A stretch of 64,000 bases of DNA from DYFT01 sp041695085 (lineage in GTDB: Bacteria; Bacteroidota; Ignavibacteria; UBA10030). Shown piece by piece: positions 42,765 through 53,000 of the stretch. The position numbers and the translations under genes were made by a program. Location of the stretch: contig JBGFRO010000041.1 in the NCBI GenBank assembly GCA_041695085.1, positions 1 through 64,000 on the forward strand. Reading direction: 5' to 3'. Under the pieces are notes generated by a model. It did not search any database and was not told the DNA's origin. It was given only the letters and a program-made list of their open reading frames with translations. Each line of letters starts with the position of its first letter. Position 1 is the first letter of the stretch.

Positions 42765-44807
42765 TCACTTCCACTTGACAACCCCTGCATTGACCAAATC
42801 TTCGACATAGCGTGCCACGAACGCCGTTTCAACCGCGCCATAATACGCGCTGACGAAATTTCTTATTTCCGAAACTGTCCGTCGCCCATCCATCATATTG
42901 ACAATCTCCCACTGATGCAGAGAGGTCAATTTGGAACCCTCGCTTTGATACCATGACAGGGCTTCCGGAGAGAGCGTGGATGTAAGAACATCCGACGACA
43001 GCGGACCTCTCGTTAACCTCACCGGGATGCGAGTATCGGGACGGGTTACCAAAGGGGCAGGGCGTGTCGCCCGCACTCCACGAGCAACAACCAGTGTCCC
43101 GAGACTTTGCGTGAGCGTTTCGTATTGAAGAACAAGTTGCCGCTGGAGCAGCGCAGCCAGTCTGCGCACCCCTTCCCCCGCGTTAAACGAGAGTACCGAC
43201 GCTATGCTCCTCTGCTCTACCGCCAGAGCTTGATCCAGCACATTCTGCGCCTCACCCCAACCTTTCATCGCATTCGGCGAGGCATTCAAGATGCGTTGCG
43301 CACGATATGCGGATTCGCCAAGTCGTTTCGCGCTCGCCGCCGCGCTGTAGTACAGAAGGTCCTTTGCCTGTTCGCTTGTAAGATTCGCGAGATACAGAAC
43401 TGTACTTGTTGCAATGATCTCACAACGCTCGAGCTCAACAGGATCGACCTTGTCCGGCGTATCTTCAGAAGTGTGATGCGTATAGTCCGGATAGTGGAAA
43501 AACATAATCCCGGGGATTTTGAGATCGTTGAACATCATATGGTCACTTCCACCCTGATATTCTGTCACGCGGTAATTGAATTCGGATAAACTCCCACGGG
43601 GGGTTCGAATGTTCATTTTATCGACCATTCTTGCCATGTTTTCCACAACGTCGTTCACCACCGAAGGATTGGACGGAGGCGTACGCGTGAGAACAAGTTT
43701 GGAGTGAAGGAGTTCGAGATTCTCTCCCACCATGTCTAAGTTCATGTTGGCAAGAAACGTCCCACCTCGTTCCACTCCCCGCATCTCTGGATGAGCGTCA
43801 ATATACGCCATGGTTCCGTAGAACTCCGGCACCCAGAGAAACCGAAGCGACCGCTTGGGCCTTGGGAGTCGTCCGTCGGCAATCGATTCTTGTAACGCCC
43901 GAGCGATATCGAGCAATGCCGCTGATCCGGAGGCGTTGTCATTCGCCGACTCCTTCGGATGGTCGAGATGTGCGGTGAAGACCAGTTCCTCCTCCGGCCG
44001 TTCGCTTCCCCGAATGTGCGCGACGACCACATCCATGAAATACGGCTCGAGCCCAATCCCCTTCACTTGTCCCCGCAGCACCACTTTCTTTCCTTCCTCC
44101 AAAAGCTTTTTCAGTTTTTCGCCTTGGCGATTGGTAAGATTGAATCCGAACGTTACCCGTTCAAGCTCCTCCGTCCTTGGCCACATACCGGTGTACTGAA
44201 GCATATCGGGATATTCTTTCGCGCGATCATCATCGAGGTAGCAGACGACCGCCTTAGCTCCGTATTTCAATACCGCGAGACGGTGTACCGCTCCGCCATA
44301 GCCGGTCGCAAGCACAAATTTGCCGGCGACGTCCCTTCCGGCGTAATCGGCATCGCTTGTGCCGGCGCCGACCCAAACAAGTTCCGCCGTCTCGTCGCCC
44401 GCATTGGAATAGGTGATGACGCTCATTGCAATTTCCGGGTAACCGACGATGCGCTCTTCAAACGGCTCAAGCATGCGCAGCTCTCCCCAGGAGATGTCCC
44501 ACCCCGATGGCGATTGCCACGTTTGGTATTTGACCTTTCCATCGGAGACAAAGGATTCGATATACGCCTCCTTCTCCGAAAGACCGTAGGAACGAAGCTG
44601 GGCAAGAACGTAGTTGGCTGCAGTTCTGTATCCGCGGGAGCCCTGAATGCGATGATGTCTCGTGATCTGTATGACATGTTCCTTCGCCAGCTCGCCGCTG
44701 AGGATTTCGTGCAGCAGATCACGCGTCTTCGCATCGAGCAAGTCCTGAGTGCTTGACGGAAGGACAAAGAAAAGTGTCAGCAAGAGTATCTTGAGCATTC
44801 TTCTCAT
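42765..44807 (-). CDS. Secreted M28-family metallopeptidase with PA insert
   Basis: Aminopeptidase-like protein of 680 residues with a signal peptide (about 1-21). A protease-associated domain (about 110-245, DVAGKFVLATGYGG) precedes the M28 zinc domain: FTAHLDHPKESANDNASG (His, Asp), NLDMVGE and the HHTSEDTPDKVDP ligand region. The last 60 residues (WEIVNMMDGRRTVSEIRNFV...VVKWK) resemble a small winged-helix tail as seen in homologous peptidases. The start at 44807 (MRRMLKILL) gives a proper signal peptide; the frame extends 24 codons upstream. Confidence 0.9.
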   Translation of the reverse strand: MRRMLKILLLTLFFVLPSSTQDLLDAKTRDLLHEILSGELAKEHVIQITRHHRIQGSRGYRTAANYVLAQLRSYGLSEKEAYIESFVSDGKVKYQTWQSPSGWDISWGELRMLEPFEERIVGYPEIAMSVITYSNAGDETAELVWVGAGTSDADYAGRDVAGKFVLATGYGGAVHRLAVLKYGAKAVVCYLDDDRAKEYPDMLQYTGMWPRTEELERVTFGFNLTNRQGEKLKKLLEEGKKVVLRGQVKGIGLEPYFMDVVVAHIRGSERPEEELVFTAHLDHPKESANDNASGSAALLDIARALQESIADGRLPRPKRSLRFLWVPEFYGTMAYIDAHPEMRGVERGGTFLANMNLDMVGENLELLHSKLVLTRTPPSNPSVVNDVVENMARMVDKMNIRTPRGSLSEFNYRVTEYQGGSDHMMFNDLKIPGIMFFHYPDYTHHTSEDTPDKVDPVELERCEIIATSTVLYLANLTSEQAKDLLYYSAAASAKRLGESAYRAQRILNASPNAMKGWGEAQNVLDQALAVEQRSIASVLSFNAGEGVRRLAALLQRQLVLQYETLTQSLGTLVVARGVRATRPAPLVTRPDTRIPVRLTRGPLSSDVLTSTLSPEALSWYQSEGSKLTSLHQWEIVNMMDGRRTVSEIRNFVSAYYGAVETAFVARYVEDLVNAGVVKWK

Positions 44808-45137
44808 GGTGATCTCACTCCCTCGGTGTATATGGTTGAAAGTGGGGAACGATTCACGGAGTCGGGAGACGATAAACAATGGCGCTGAGGCACGAGCGGG
44901 AGTTATCGCTTGTGTTCTGAGGAGATCGATGATTCACCGACTCCCGGCGTTGCACGACAGCAGAACCACACGCGTGATCGTAAGAGATCGGTCGATCGAT
45001 CTCCGATTCCGCGACGCTTGGCGTTCAATATAGAGAACGTATGCAGAAATGGCAAAGCGAGAAAGTCAAACAGATTGTAAGTATACGGGACAGAAGAAGT
45101 GAAGAGAAAGACACACAGGCGCGGGGTCCGGACTTCG
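44808..45137. other. Non-coding spacer of 330 bases
   Basis: Between the M28 peptidase and the pilin-like gene, both on the minus strand. I see no gene, strong hairpin or clear promoter pair here; the M28 promoter should lie within the first 150 bases. Confidence 0.45.
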
Positions 45138-45524
45138 CTATTGAAACGCGCCGGTGTAGATCCAATTACCGAGAAGTCCGCGGGCGTCGACCGTTGCCGT
45201 TACCGTATTGGCGGGATCAACTGCCGATGTAGCAAGGAAGGTGATTTCGTCTTTCGATTTACTCACAATCGTGTACGTGGCGTTGGAGTTTGAGGAGAGC
45301 GTCGGTGGGATCTCGTAGTTGCTGTAGTCACCGTTTCCACCATCCATCTTCGCGGGACGCATACGGTACTGATACGCTTGAGATGCCATATGATTCAAAT
45401 CGTTGATAATGGCGTCGAGGTTCGAGCGAACGTTCTGCGCCTCGAAGGTGGTGATACCGATGGCGATGGCTATACCCACGATGATGACGCCGACGATGAC
45501 GAGCAACAATTGCTGTTGGCCCAC
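45138..45524 (-). CDS. Pilin-like single-pass membrane protein
   Basis: Protein of 128 residues beginning MGQQQLLLVIVGVIIVG, a hydrophobic N-terminal helix (about 6-26) directly followed by an amphipathic helix (FEAQNVRSNLDAIINDLNHMA) and a small globular domain. The shape is that of a type IV pilin or pseudopilin, and the Gly2 could be a prepilin peptidase site, but the conserved Glu5 and FTLIE core are missing. I recall similar GQQQLLL-type proteins from Ignavibacteria/Chlorobi relatives. No pilus assembly genes are nearby. Could also be a simple membrane-anchored protein. Confidence 0.7.
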   Translation of the reverse strand: MGQQQLLLVIVGVIIVGIAIAIGITTFEAQNVRSNLDAIINDLNHMASQAYQYRMRPAKMDGGNGDYSNYEIPPTLSSNSNATYTIVSKSKDEITFLATSAVDPANTVTATVDARGLLGNWIYTGAFQ

Positions 45525-45777
45525 TGCCTCCTCCTAGGGATTGGATGTTGGGACGGCGGAACTTCAAAATGCGTGCCGAGCGGATCACTTCACCCTGCAA
45601 GCCGAAATAACCGAGGAACTCCCCCTCCTCGTCAGCGCATTTGTCGAACCGGAAGTAAGAATTACATTGATCAGGTAAATCCGACCGCTTCAGCACAACT
45701 CGTAAGGTGTAAAGATGCACATCGACAACTGTTTTCTTGCGCGCTCGCCCACTACACAGCAAGCGACCGAATCCATC

Positions 45778-47886
45778 TTACTTCGTAATGCCCAGTTGCC
45801 CGAGGATGAACGCGTAGTTAAACGCCTGCTCCCGGAACGCATCATAACGGCCGGATGCACCGCCGTGACCAGCGCCCATATTAGTCTTCAAGACGAGCGT
45901 CACATTGTCTCCATTGAGCTCTCGCATTTTCGCCGTGTATTTTGCCGGCTCCCAGTACATCACCTGACTGTCATTCAACGACGTCGTGATAAGAAGAGCG
46001 GGATATCGTTTTCTTGCAAGATTGGTATAGGGACAATAGCTTTTGATGTACTCGTACTCTTCTTTCTTTTTCGGATTGCCCCACTCTAGAAACTCGCCGA
46101 CCGTTAGCGGCAGCGATTCGTCGAGCATCGTGTTGATCACGTCAACAAATGGAACGGCGAGATGGGCAACGCGAAAGAGTTCCGGCCTCATGTTGATGAC
46201 GGCACCAATGAGCAATCCACCCGCGCTTCCCCCCTGAATTGCGAGACGATCCGGCGAGGTGTACTTCTCTCGAATGAGATGTTCGGCGCAAGCGATGAAA
46301 TCGGTGAAGGTGTTCTTTTTCTTCATCATCTTTCCATCTTCATACCACTCTTCCCCCAACTCTCCTCCGCCGCGAATGTGTGCCAGCGCGAATACGACAC
46401 CACGGTCGATGAGACTGAACCTTGCAACGGAGAAAGTGGCAGATTGTGAAATGCCGTACGATCCGTATCCGTAAAGCAAGAGCGGATTCGAGCCGTCGCG
46501 TTTCGTGCCTTTGCGGTAGACAAGGGAGATGGGCACCTTCTTGCCGTCTGCAGCCGTGGCCCAGATGCGCTCCGAAACATAGTTTTTCGGATCGTAACCG
46601 CCGAGCACTTCCGTTTGTTTCAACAGTTCTTGCGAGCCTGTTGCCATATTGTATTCAAACACCGAACTCGGCGTGATGAACGATTGGTACGAGTACCGAA
46701 AGAGGTGGGTGTTGTATTCAGGATTCGCGTATTTGAAAGCGGAGTACGTCGGCTCGGGAAACTCAATAGTCCTCTTGCTACCGTCGGCAAAACGTTGAAC
46801 GATGAATTTCACCAATCCGTTCTCCCGCTCGATGAACACAATGTAATCTTTGAAGAGGTGGATGTCCTCAAGCTTGATGGAGGGACGATGAGATACCAGA
46901 TCGGTCCATAACTCGGGTTTTGGATCGCTCGATGGAACGGTCACAAGCTTGAAATTCTTGGCTCCTTTGTTCGTGCGAATGTAGAAGAGCCCTTCACGGT
47001 GATCCACATAATACTCATGCTCGTTCTCGCGCGCCCTGATAAGCTTGAACGATTCCGCAGGCTGGTCGCTCGGAAGGTACCGGATTTCCGTCGTCACAGC
47101 GCTTGCAGATGCGAGAAAGATATGCTTCTTGTCGCTTCCCCGATATGTCCATATTCGATACAGTTCATCCTTTTCTTCGTACAGCAATTCGTCATCCTTG
47201 CTTCCGAGGACGTGCCGGAAAAAGCGATAGGGACGCTTCGCATGGTCCTCCTTCACATAGAAAAGCGTCTTGTTATCGGCTGCCCACGTTACGGAGTTCA
47301 CCTGGCCGACATCGTCCGGAAGTAGTTCACCCGTCACGAGATTCTTGATGTAGAGCCGATATTGCCGAAATCCGGTTGTGTCGATTGAGTATGCCAGCAA
47401 GTTGCCGTCGTCGGAGATATTGTAGACTCCCAGACCGAGGAACTTGTGCCCCGCCGCGAGTTGATTCAGATCGAGCACGATTTGCTCTTCGGCGTCCATG
47501 GACCCGCGCTTGCGGCAATAGATTGCGTACTGTTTTCCCTCCTCCGTGCGACTGTAGTACCAATAATCACCCAATTTGTACGGCACGCTCAGGTCCGTCT
47601 GTTTGATGCGGCTGAGGATTTCGTTATAGATAGTCTCCTGCAGCGGCTTCAAATGTCCCGTCATCGCCTCCGTGTATGCATTCTCTGCTTCGAGATACGC
47701 GATGACCTCGGGATTCGACTTTTCGCGAAGCCAGTAGTAGTTGTCGACACGGATGTCACCATGCAGCGTATCGACTTTAGGTACTTGCTTGGCAGCAGGC
47801 GGTTTCAACATGCCGGCGTTCATTTGGCCAAGAGCGTGGGGGGTTATAAGAAGAAGCATAAAGCAGAGGAATCTGATAGTACGCAT
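45778..47886 (-). CDS. S9A prolyl oligopeptidase / oligopeptidase B-like, exported
   Basis: Serine peptidase of 702 residues with a signal peptide (about 1-20). The seven-bladed propeller (about 90-420) is followed by the alpha/beta-hydrolase domain with the nucleophile in GGSAGGLLIG, the Asp in SLNDSQV and the His in GAGHGGASGR. The N-terminal DNYYWLREKSNPEVIAYLEAEN is typical of PtrB/POP enzymes. Cleaves short peptides after Pro or basic residues. Part of a set of exported peptidases in this window with the M24 and M28 proteins. Confidence 0.93.
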   Translation of the reverse strand: MRTIRFLCFMLLLITPHALGQMNAGMLKPPAAKQVPKVDTLHGDIRVDNYYWLREKSNPEVIAYLEAENAYTEAMTGHLKPLQETIYNEILSRIKQTDLSVPYKLGDYWYYSRTEEGKQYAIYCRKRGSMDAEEQIVLDLNQLAAGHKFLGLGVYNISDDGNLLAYSIDTTGFRQYRLYIKNLVTGELLPDDVGQVNSVTWAADNKTLFYVKEDHAKRPYRFFRHVLGSKDDELLYEEKDELYRIWTYRGSDKKHIFLASASAVTTEIRYLPSDQPAESFKLIRARENEHEYYVDHREGLFYIRTNKGAKNFKLVTVPSSDPKPELWTDLVSHRPSIKLEDIHLFKDYIVFIERENGLVKFIVQRFADGSKRTIEFPEPTYSAFKYANPEYNTHLFRYSYQSFITPSSVFEYNMATGSQELLKQTEVLGGYDPKNYVSERIWATAADGKKVPISLVYRKGTKRDGSNPLLLYGYGSYGISQSATFSVARFSLIDRGVVFALAHIRGGGELGEEWYEDGKMMKKKNTFTDFIACAEHLIREKYTSPDRLAIQGGSAGGLLIGAVINMRPELFRVAHLAVPFVDVINTMLDESLPLTVGEFLEWGNPKKKEEYEYIKSYCPYTNLARKRYPALLITTSLNDSQVMYWEPAKYTAKMRELNGDNVTLVLKTNMGAGHGGASGRYDAFREQAFNYAFILGQLGITK

Positions 47887-48043
47887 AGATTTGAATATCT
47901 CCTTATCAAGGATGAGAGATTATGAGAAATGCGCTACGGTGTTGGCCCACCATCGTTTGTTGCGTACGAGGTAATCGGTCGCGATCACTGCCGCGACGTT
48001 CGCCGTGGAGAGCGTCGCGACCACCACTCGCGTGAAGCAACGG

Positions 48044-48070
48044 CAAGGCCCCAAGTGATGTGGGGCCTTG
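48044..48070. terminator. Strong hairpin downstream of the zinc-ribbon gene
   Basis: CAAGGCCCCA (48044-48053) and TGGGGCCTTG (48061-48070) form a perfect 10-bp stem with loop AGTGATG. It lies 66 bases past the stop codon of the small zinc-ribbon gene. There is no T run on either strand, so termination is likely but not certain. Confidence 0.5.
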
Positions 48071-48136
48071 TTGGCTTTCGAAAGGAGGACTTTTTCTGAT
48101 CGTTCACAAGCAGCAAGTTTTCCTCGTGTGCATGCT

Positions 48137-48361
48137 CTACGCGGATTCCCGGTAGAGAGTTGTACGGATCAGCGGACGATATTGCTCCGGCATCTTCTCG
48201 TACGCATGGTCCCAGCATAAGTTGTTCTGCAGGAACCAGGCGGCTGCAGTGTTTCCGTCGTCGCTTCTCCAGCGATCCCAATATCCATCCCCCGGACGTT
48301 CAATCTTCCATACGAACGGTTTCTTACAAACTGTACACTGTGCTTCCTTGAGGAGCGACAT
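48137..48361 (-). CDS. Small zinc-ribbon-like protein, unknown function
   Basis: Protein of 74 residues starting MSLLKEAQCTVCKKPFVW. The CxxC pair and a later CWDH can form a zinc site; the middle is rich in Trp and Asp (GYWDRWRSDDG). No recognised family. The start at 48361 is chosen because the conserved-looking part begins there; the frame runs to 48445. Its gene is followed by a strong hairpin. It lies 220 bases downstream of the glutamate dehydrogenase gene on the same strand. Confidence 0.6.
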   Translation of the reverse strand: MSLLKEAQCTVCKKPFVWKIERPGDGYWDRWRSDDGNTAAAWFLQNNLCWDHAYEKMPEQYRPLIRTTLYRESA

Positions 48362-48581
48362 AGGTTGGTGAACTTTGTTGAGTGAACAGGCATTATCGAA
48401 AGAGGATTGACCAGTCAATGAGTCTGACTCGCAATTCGCTTGCAAATGTACAGACCCATCCCCTCCTTTTCAAGCTCCTGCCGTCCGAACAGAAAGAGAG
48501 GCGGTCGCCAGAATCGCGCGGCCCAAGTCTGCTCACGACGCGGAGCCCCCTTCTCGAAAACGTCATTAAGATTTGTCTGTC

Positions 48582-49832
48582 TTAGACCCAGCCACGCAAT
48601 TTGCAGGCCTCGGCAACACGGGCCACACCGACAACCATTGCAGCAAGTCGAGGATGTACCCGTTTGTCCTCCATCGCTTCACGGACGGTGTGATATGCCT
48701 TCCTGATCTTCTCATCGAGACGATGATGGACGGTCGCTTCATCCCAAAAGTACGAATACTGATCCTGCACCATTTCGAAGTACGACACCGTAACCCCTCC
48801 TGCACTTGCGAGAATGTCCGGTATCACGTGGATGCCGTTTTGATACAGAATCAGGTCCGCTTCGGGCGTTGTCGGACCGTTCGCCAGCTCGCAGACAACG
48901 CGTGCCTTGATCTTCGACGCGTTCTCCTCGTTAATGGCATTTTCGAGTGCTGCAGGGTACAGAACTTGAACGTCCGACTCAAGAACGGCATCCCGAGCTA
49001 TCTCCTTCGCCCCCGGGAATCCGACCACACTGCCGGTCTTGAGCTTGTGTGTGACCAACTCTTTCGGATTCAAACCGTTCTGATTGAAGATGCCCCCTCT
49101 CGAATCAGAAACGGCAACAAGCTTTCCGCCTCCCAGCAGTTCGTGATGAAGCAGAGCGGCCCGTTGACCTGCATTGCCGAAACCTTGGATAGCGTATGAC
49201 CCGGAGTGCGGATCGATGCCGAGCACTTTGCAAGCCTCGCGGACCGTGATGACTCCTCCCCTTGCCGTTGCATCCCTGCGCCCTTCGGTTCCCCCGATTT
49301 GTCGAGGCTTATCGGTCAAAACGCCCGGCTGATGCACACCCTTGATCGTCTCAAATTCGTCCATCATCCACGCCATGGTCTGGGGATTCGTGTAGACATC
49401 GGGAGCGGGAACATCTTTATCAACACCGATATAATGAGCGACGCCCCGCATGTAGGCGCGAGACACAGCCTCTAACTCTCGCTCCGACAGCGTCCGAGGA
49501 TCGCACACGACACCCCCTTTTCCGCCACCGAGCGGAAGATCAACTACAGCAGTCTTCCACGTCATCCAACCAGCGAGGGCACGAATCGTGTCGAATGTTT
49601 CATCCGGATGAAACCGGATACCTCCTTTTGCGGGGCCGCGTGCCGAATTGTATTGGACGCGATAACCGTGAAAGACCCGCACCTGGCCGTTTTCCATTTT
49701 CACGGGCATCGTGAATTTGAACTCGCGCTGCGGCCACATCAAAAGGTCGCACGTCGGTTTATCGAGATTCAACAGACGCGCGGCTTCCATAACTTGCTGC
49801 TGTGCTACCTCGAACGAGTTGTATGATTTCAT
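48582..49832 (-). CDS. Glutamate dehydrogenase (Glu/Leu/Phe/Val family), copy 1
   Basis: NAD(P)-dependent oxidative deamination of glutamate to 2-oxoglutarate, 416 residues. The catalytic lysine Lys105 is in LPLGGGKGGV, with the glutamate-binding RVQYNSARGPAKGGIRFHP and the Rossmann motif GFGNAGQ. ANGPTTPEAD and LASAGGVTVSYFE follow. Its length and sequence are those of the NAD-preferring, archaeal/firmicute-like type. Its ATG overlaps the stop codon of the zinc-ribbon gene (ATGA), which itself overlaps the receiver/ATP-grasp gene, so the three are one operon. Confidence 0.94.
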   Translation of the reverse strand: MKSYNSFEVAQQQVMEAARLLNLDKPTCDLLMWPQREFKFTMPVKMENGQVRVFHGYRVQYNSARGPAKGGIRFHPDETFDTIRALAGWMTWKTAVVDLPLGGGKGGVVCDPRTLSERELEAVSRAYMRGVAHYIGVDKDVPAPDVYTNPQTMAWMMDEFETIKGVHQPGVLTDKPRQIGGTEGRRDATARGGVITVREACKVLGIDPHSGSYAIQGFGNAGQRAALLHHELLGGGKLVAVSDSRGGIFNQNGLNPKELVTHKLKTGSVVGFPGAKEIARDAVLESDVQVLYPAALENAINEENASKIKARVVCELANGPTTPEADLILYQNGIHVIPDILASAGGVTVSYFEMVQDQYSYFWDEATVHHRLDEKIRKAYHTVREAMEDKRVHPRLAAMVVGVARVAEACKLRGWV

Positions 49833-50056
49833 TTTGGTGCATCCTTTTGAGGTTGATCCTCTTTTCCTCGCTCTGCCTGCTCACTCCGAACGTCAAGAAT
49901 AATCCGATACCAGCATCGCTTACACATCAACGCGCGATCGACGCTCAGCAGCACGCGTTCCCACGGACTGAGAATCGCGCCGCAGTGGGGACATGCTTCA
50001 TACACAGCTTCTCTCCGTCGCTCGCCCGATGGCCATTCCTCGGTGGAATTAGTCAC
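49829..50056 (-). CDS. Small zinc-ribbon protein between the ATP-grasp and glutamate dehydrogenase genes
   Basis: Protein of 75 residues. Two CxxC pairs, CPHCG and CKRCW, are separated by a short helix and can bind one zinc. The C-terminus is charged (SEQAERGKEDQPQKDAPK). Its start overlaps the end of the receiver/ATP-grasp gene by 8 bases and its stop overlaps the start of the glutamate dehydrogenase gene as ATGA, so it is almost certainly translated. No known function; the context suggests it acts with one or both partners. Confidence 0.75.
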   Translation of the reverse strand: MTNSTEEWPSGERRREAVYEACPHCGAILSPWERVLLSVDRALMCKRCWYRIILDVRSEQAERGKEDQPQKDAPK

Positions 50057-53000
50057 GTTCTGACTCCGGCTTGAGGATGATGCCCTTATTCTGCTGCCCG
50101 TTGATCTTCACGACGATCGGATGATCGAATTGCAGATGCCGCACATACTTCTTTGCCTTGACGGCACGTTGCCGGGCAAGCCATTCCCAATCGACGAATC
50201 CCTCCTTGACTTTGGAGTTGATGGTAAAGTAACCCACCATAAACGATGTGATATTCTGAAAGAAATGCGACCCTTGCGATGGGGCAACATCCATATCTTT
50301 GAACCCGGCTTCGACAATCGCTCGCGCGCCCGAAATCTGATCCCACTTCACGGGAATGCCCAACCACGGATCCAACGATCCCCATCTTCCCAAGCCAATA
50401 AGCAAATAGGGCCGGCGTTGTTCAATCAGTTCTTCGTTCAATTCCATCACTTCCCGAGCGATCTCTCTGTTCTTTGCCCGTTCGTAGCGAGTGAAATCGA
50501 CATACACGATGTCGTACATATCACGTAGCACGCCGTTCCCCAAAACCTGATGGCTTTGACACAGAAGTTGTTCAGGACGAAACTCTTCGATATTCAGCTC
50601 CTCCACTTCACGACTCAACGCCAGGGGTCTCATCTGGAGCAAGCTAAACTCCATTGGCCGTTCCGGCGGAACGGACATGTTGACGGCAAACTCGATCTCG
50701 ACGGGCGTGCCCATCCCCCAGCTTCCCATATCGAGCAAAAGCTCCAGGATCTGCGGAAGAGGGAACAGTTTGTCGCGCAGAATGGGCGCGAAGGTCACAA
50801 CGCGTATGCCACTCCGGGAGACGCCGCTGGAGAGTGAGTCGTTTTCCGGCGAATAGGTGGAAACGACGCGTGCAAGCGTTCCATCGTGCTCTGCAATTTC
50901 AAGCGGAAACTGTTTTAGCAATGCGTCATACGTTGCGGTGACTCCAAGCGGCTCACTCCTCAAATCCAAAGCATAGAACTCCCGTTGGTTGTTCCTCAAC
51001 GCCTCATCGGTGGAGAAAAATTGAAGCAGGTGCTGGGGGTATTTGGGACAGAAGCGCACGGTGATGCCTCCATCGACAACCGTCTTACCAAGACCTAATG
51101 CGACTGAGACGATGCCATCCTGCGATTTCTGCGGCGGGATCGGATAGAAGTTGTACGATTTTGCGACGCCGGAGAAATCGGGGTAGAACCGGTGATCGTG
51201 TTGTGCACCCACCATCTTTTGCACGATCACGGCCATCTTCTCTTCCTCCAGTCTATACGATGTCACCTTGATGTAGTCTTTGGCGCTTTGATAGAATGTA
51301 GAGGCATAGACTCGTTTGATGGCATTGACCAGTTCGCCCAGGCGTACGAAAGGATCGGGATGGTTGTTCGGGATCATGTACGTTTCGTAGACACCCGCGA
51401 ACGGATGGTATTGCGAATCTTCAAGCAGACTCGAAGATCTGACCGCGAGCGGCTCTCGAACGAGGTCCAGGAAAGCGGCCAATTCACCCAATATTTCTTC
51501 GGGGAAACTGCGCGCCTCGAGGAATCGACGCGTGATCTCCGCATCGTTTGAGGTCTCGAGCGCGAACCGCCGGAGATTATTGTCGTCCAGGAACTGATCG
51601 AAGACGTCTGTTCCAAGTACAACGCCCGGAGGAACGTAGATCTGGACGCCTTCGAAGCGATCGCGCACATCGTAGTTGTTGATGAGGATATTGACGAAGC
51701 CGAGCCCGCGCGCCTTTCCTCCCAATGAACCGCCGCCAATGCGTGCAAAGCTGCTGTTCGGGAGAAATGTCTCCTTCTTGAAATCGGTAATAATGCCGCG
51801 TTGGCGGAGTCGACGGTAATCTCGCAGCGAAGAGATCAAATCTTCGCGGAGAGCCTGAACGGAGGGATAATCGGAAACCTTCCGCGGCCGGAGTCTGTGA
51901 GCCAGCCAGAACTCCGTCCTCGCCTTCAGCCAATTGGAGAAGTGATTCCGTTCGGCGTGATAGCGGATACTCTCTTCGGGAACGAACTGCAGTTGTTCTT
52001 CGAGGGATTTCAGATCGCTCGCCCGTCCTACCTCCACACCCTCAGGGGTGCGAAAAATAAAATCTCCAAAGCTGAAGTATTGAATCATGAATTGCCGGAG
52101 CTCGTGCAGCAGCGTTGGCGAGTCTTTCAATACGAACGACGCACCGATGGCGCGCGCCTCCGCTTCGTACTGCGGCGTCGTCGATTGCAGCAAGACAGGT
52201 ATGTCGTGATGCCTGAGCTTCACAGCGCGGGCAAAGGCCAATCCAGCCTGTGGATCCGGTTTCCCCCAGCGCTGAAAGTCGATATCCGAAATGATGCCAA
52301 GGATGTAATCTTCATACTTCTGATAGTAATCCCACGCCTCCTCGAAATTGGAGCAGAGAAGAATTTTGGGTCGGGCCCTCATGCGAAGATATTTGTGGGA
52401 GAGGTTGATCCCTTCCAGGATAAGGCGGCGCGACTGGTTCAAGATTTCCGTGTAGATGATAGGGAGGAAAGAGGAGTAAAATCGTACGTTGTCTTCGATC
52501 ACGATGATTGATTGCACCCCGACGATGCGCGTGTCATGGTCGACGTTCAGCTTGTCTTCAAGGTATTTGATGATCCCGATGATGAGACGGAAATCCCCCT
52601 GCCAGATAAAGACTCGGTCGAAGACCGAGGTGTCGTGATGCGTCAAGAGATCCTTCAGCTCTCGATTATCGAACGCGAGCAGAACGATAGGCACATCCGG
52701 CCGGATCTCCTTCACCCTCTTCGCGAATTTCAGGGCTGTGACATCTTCAATATGGAGCGTGGTGATGATGAGATCGAATCGCTTTTCCTCTTTCACCAGT
52801 GCAATGGCCTCTTCAGCGCTGGAGACGCGCGTGATTTCTGGAGAGTGGCTGAGATGAAGCCCCTGATACTCGTTGCGGATCAACTCATACAGCCGGCCGT
52901 CCTCCTCGAAGAGGTAGAGGTCGTAAAGACTCGAGACAAGGAGTATGTCCCGAATCCTTCGACGCATCAGGTTTTGGAACCCCTGGAACCTCGTTCCGTA

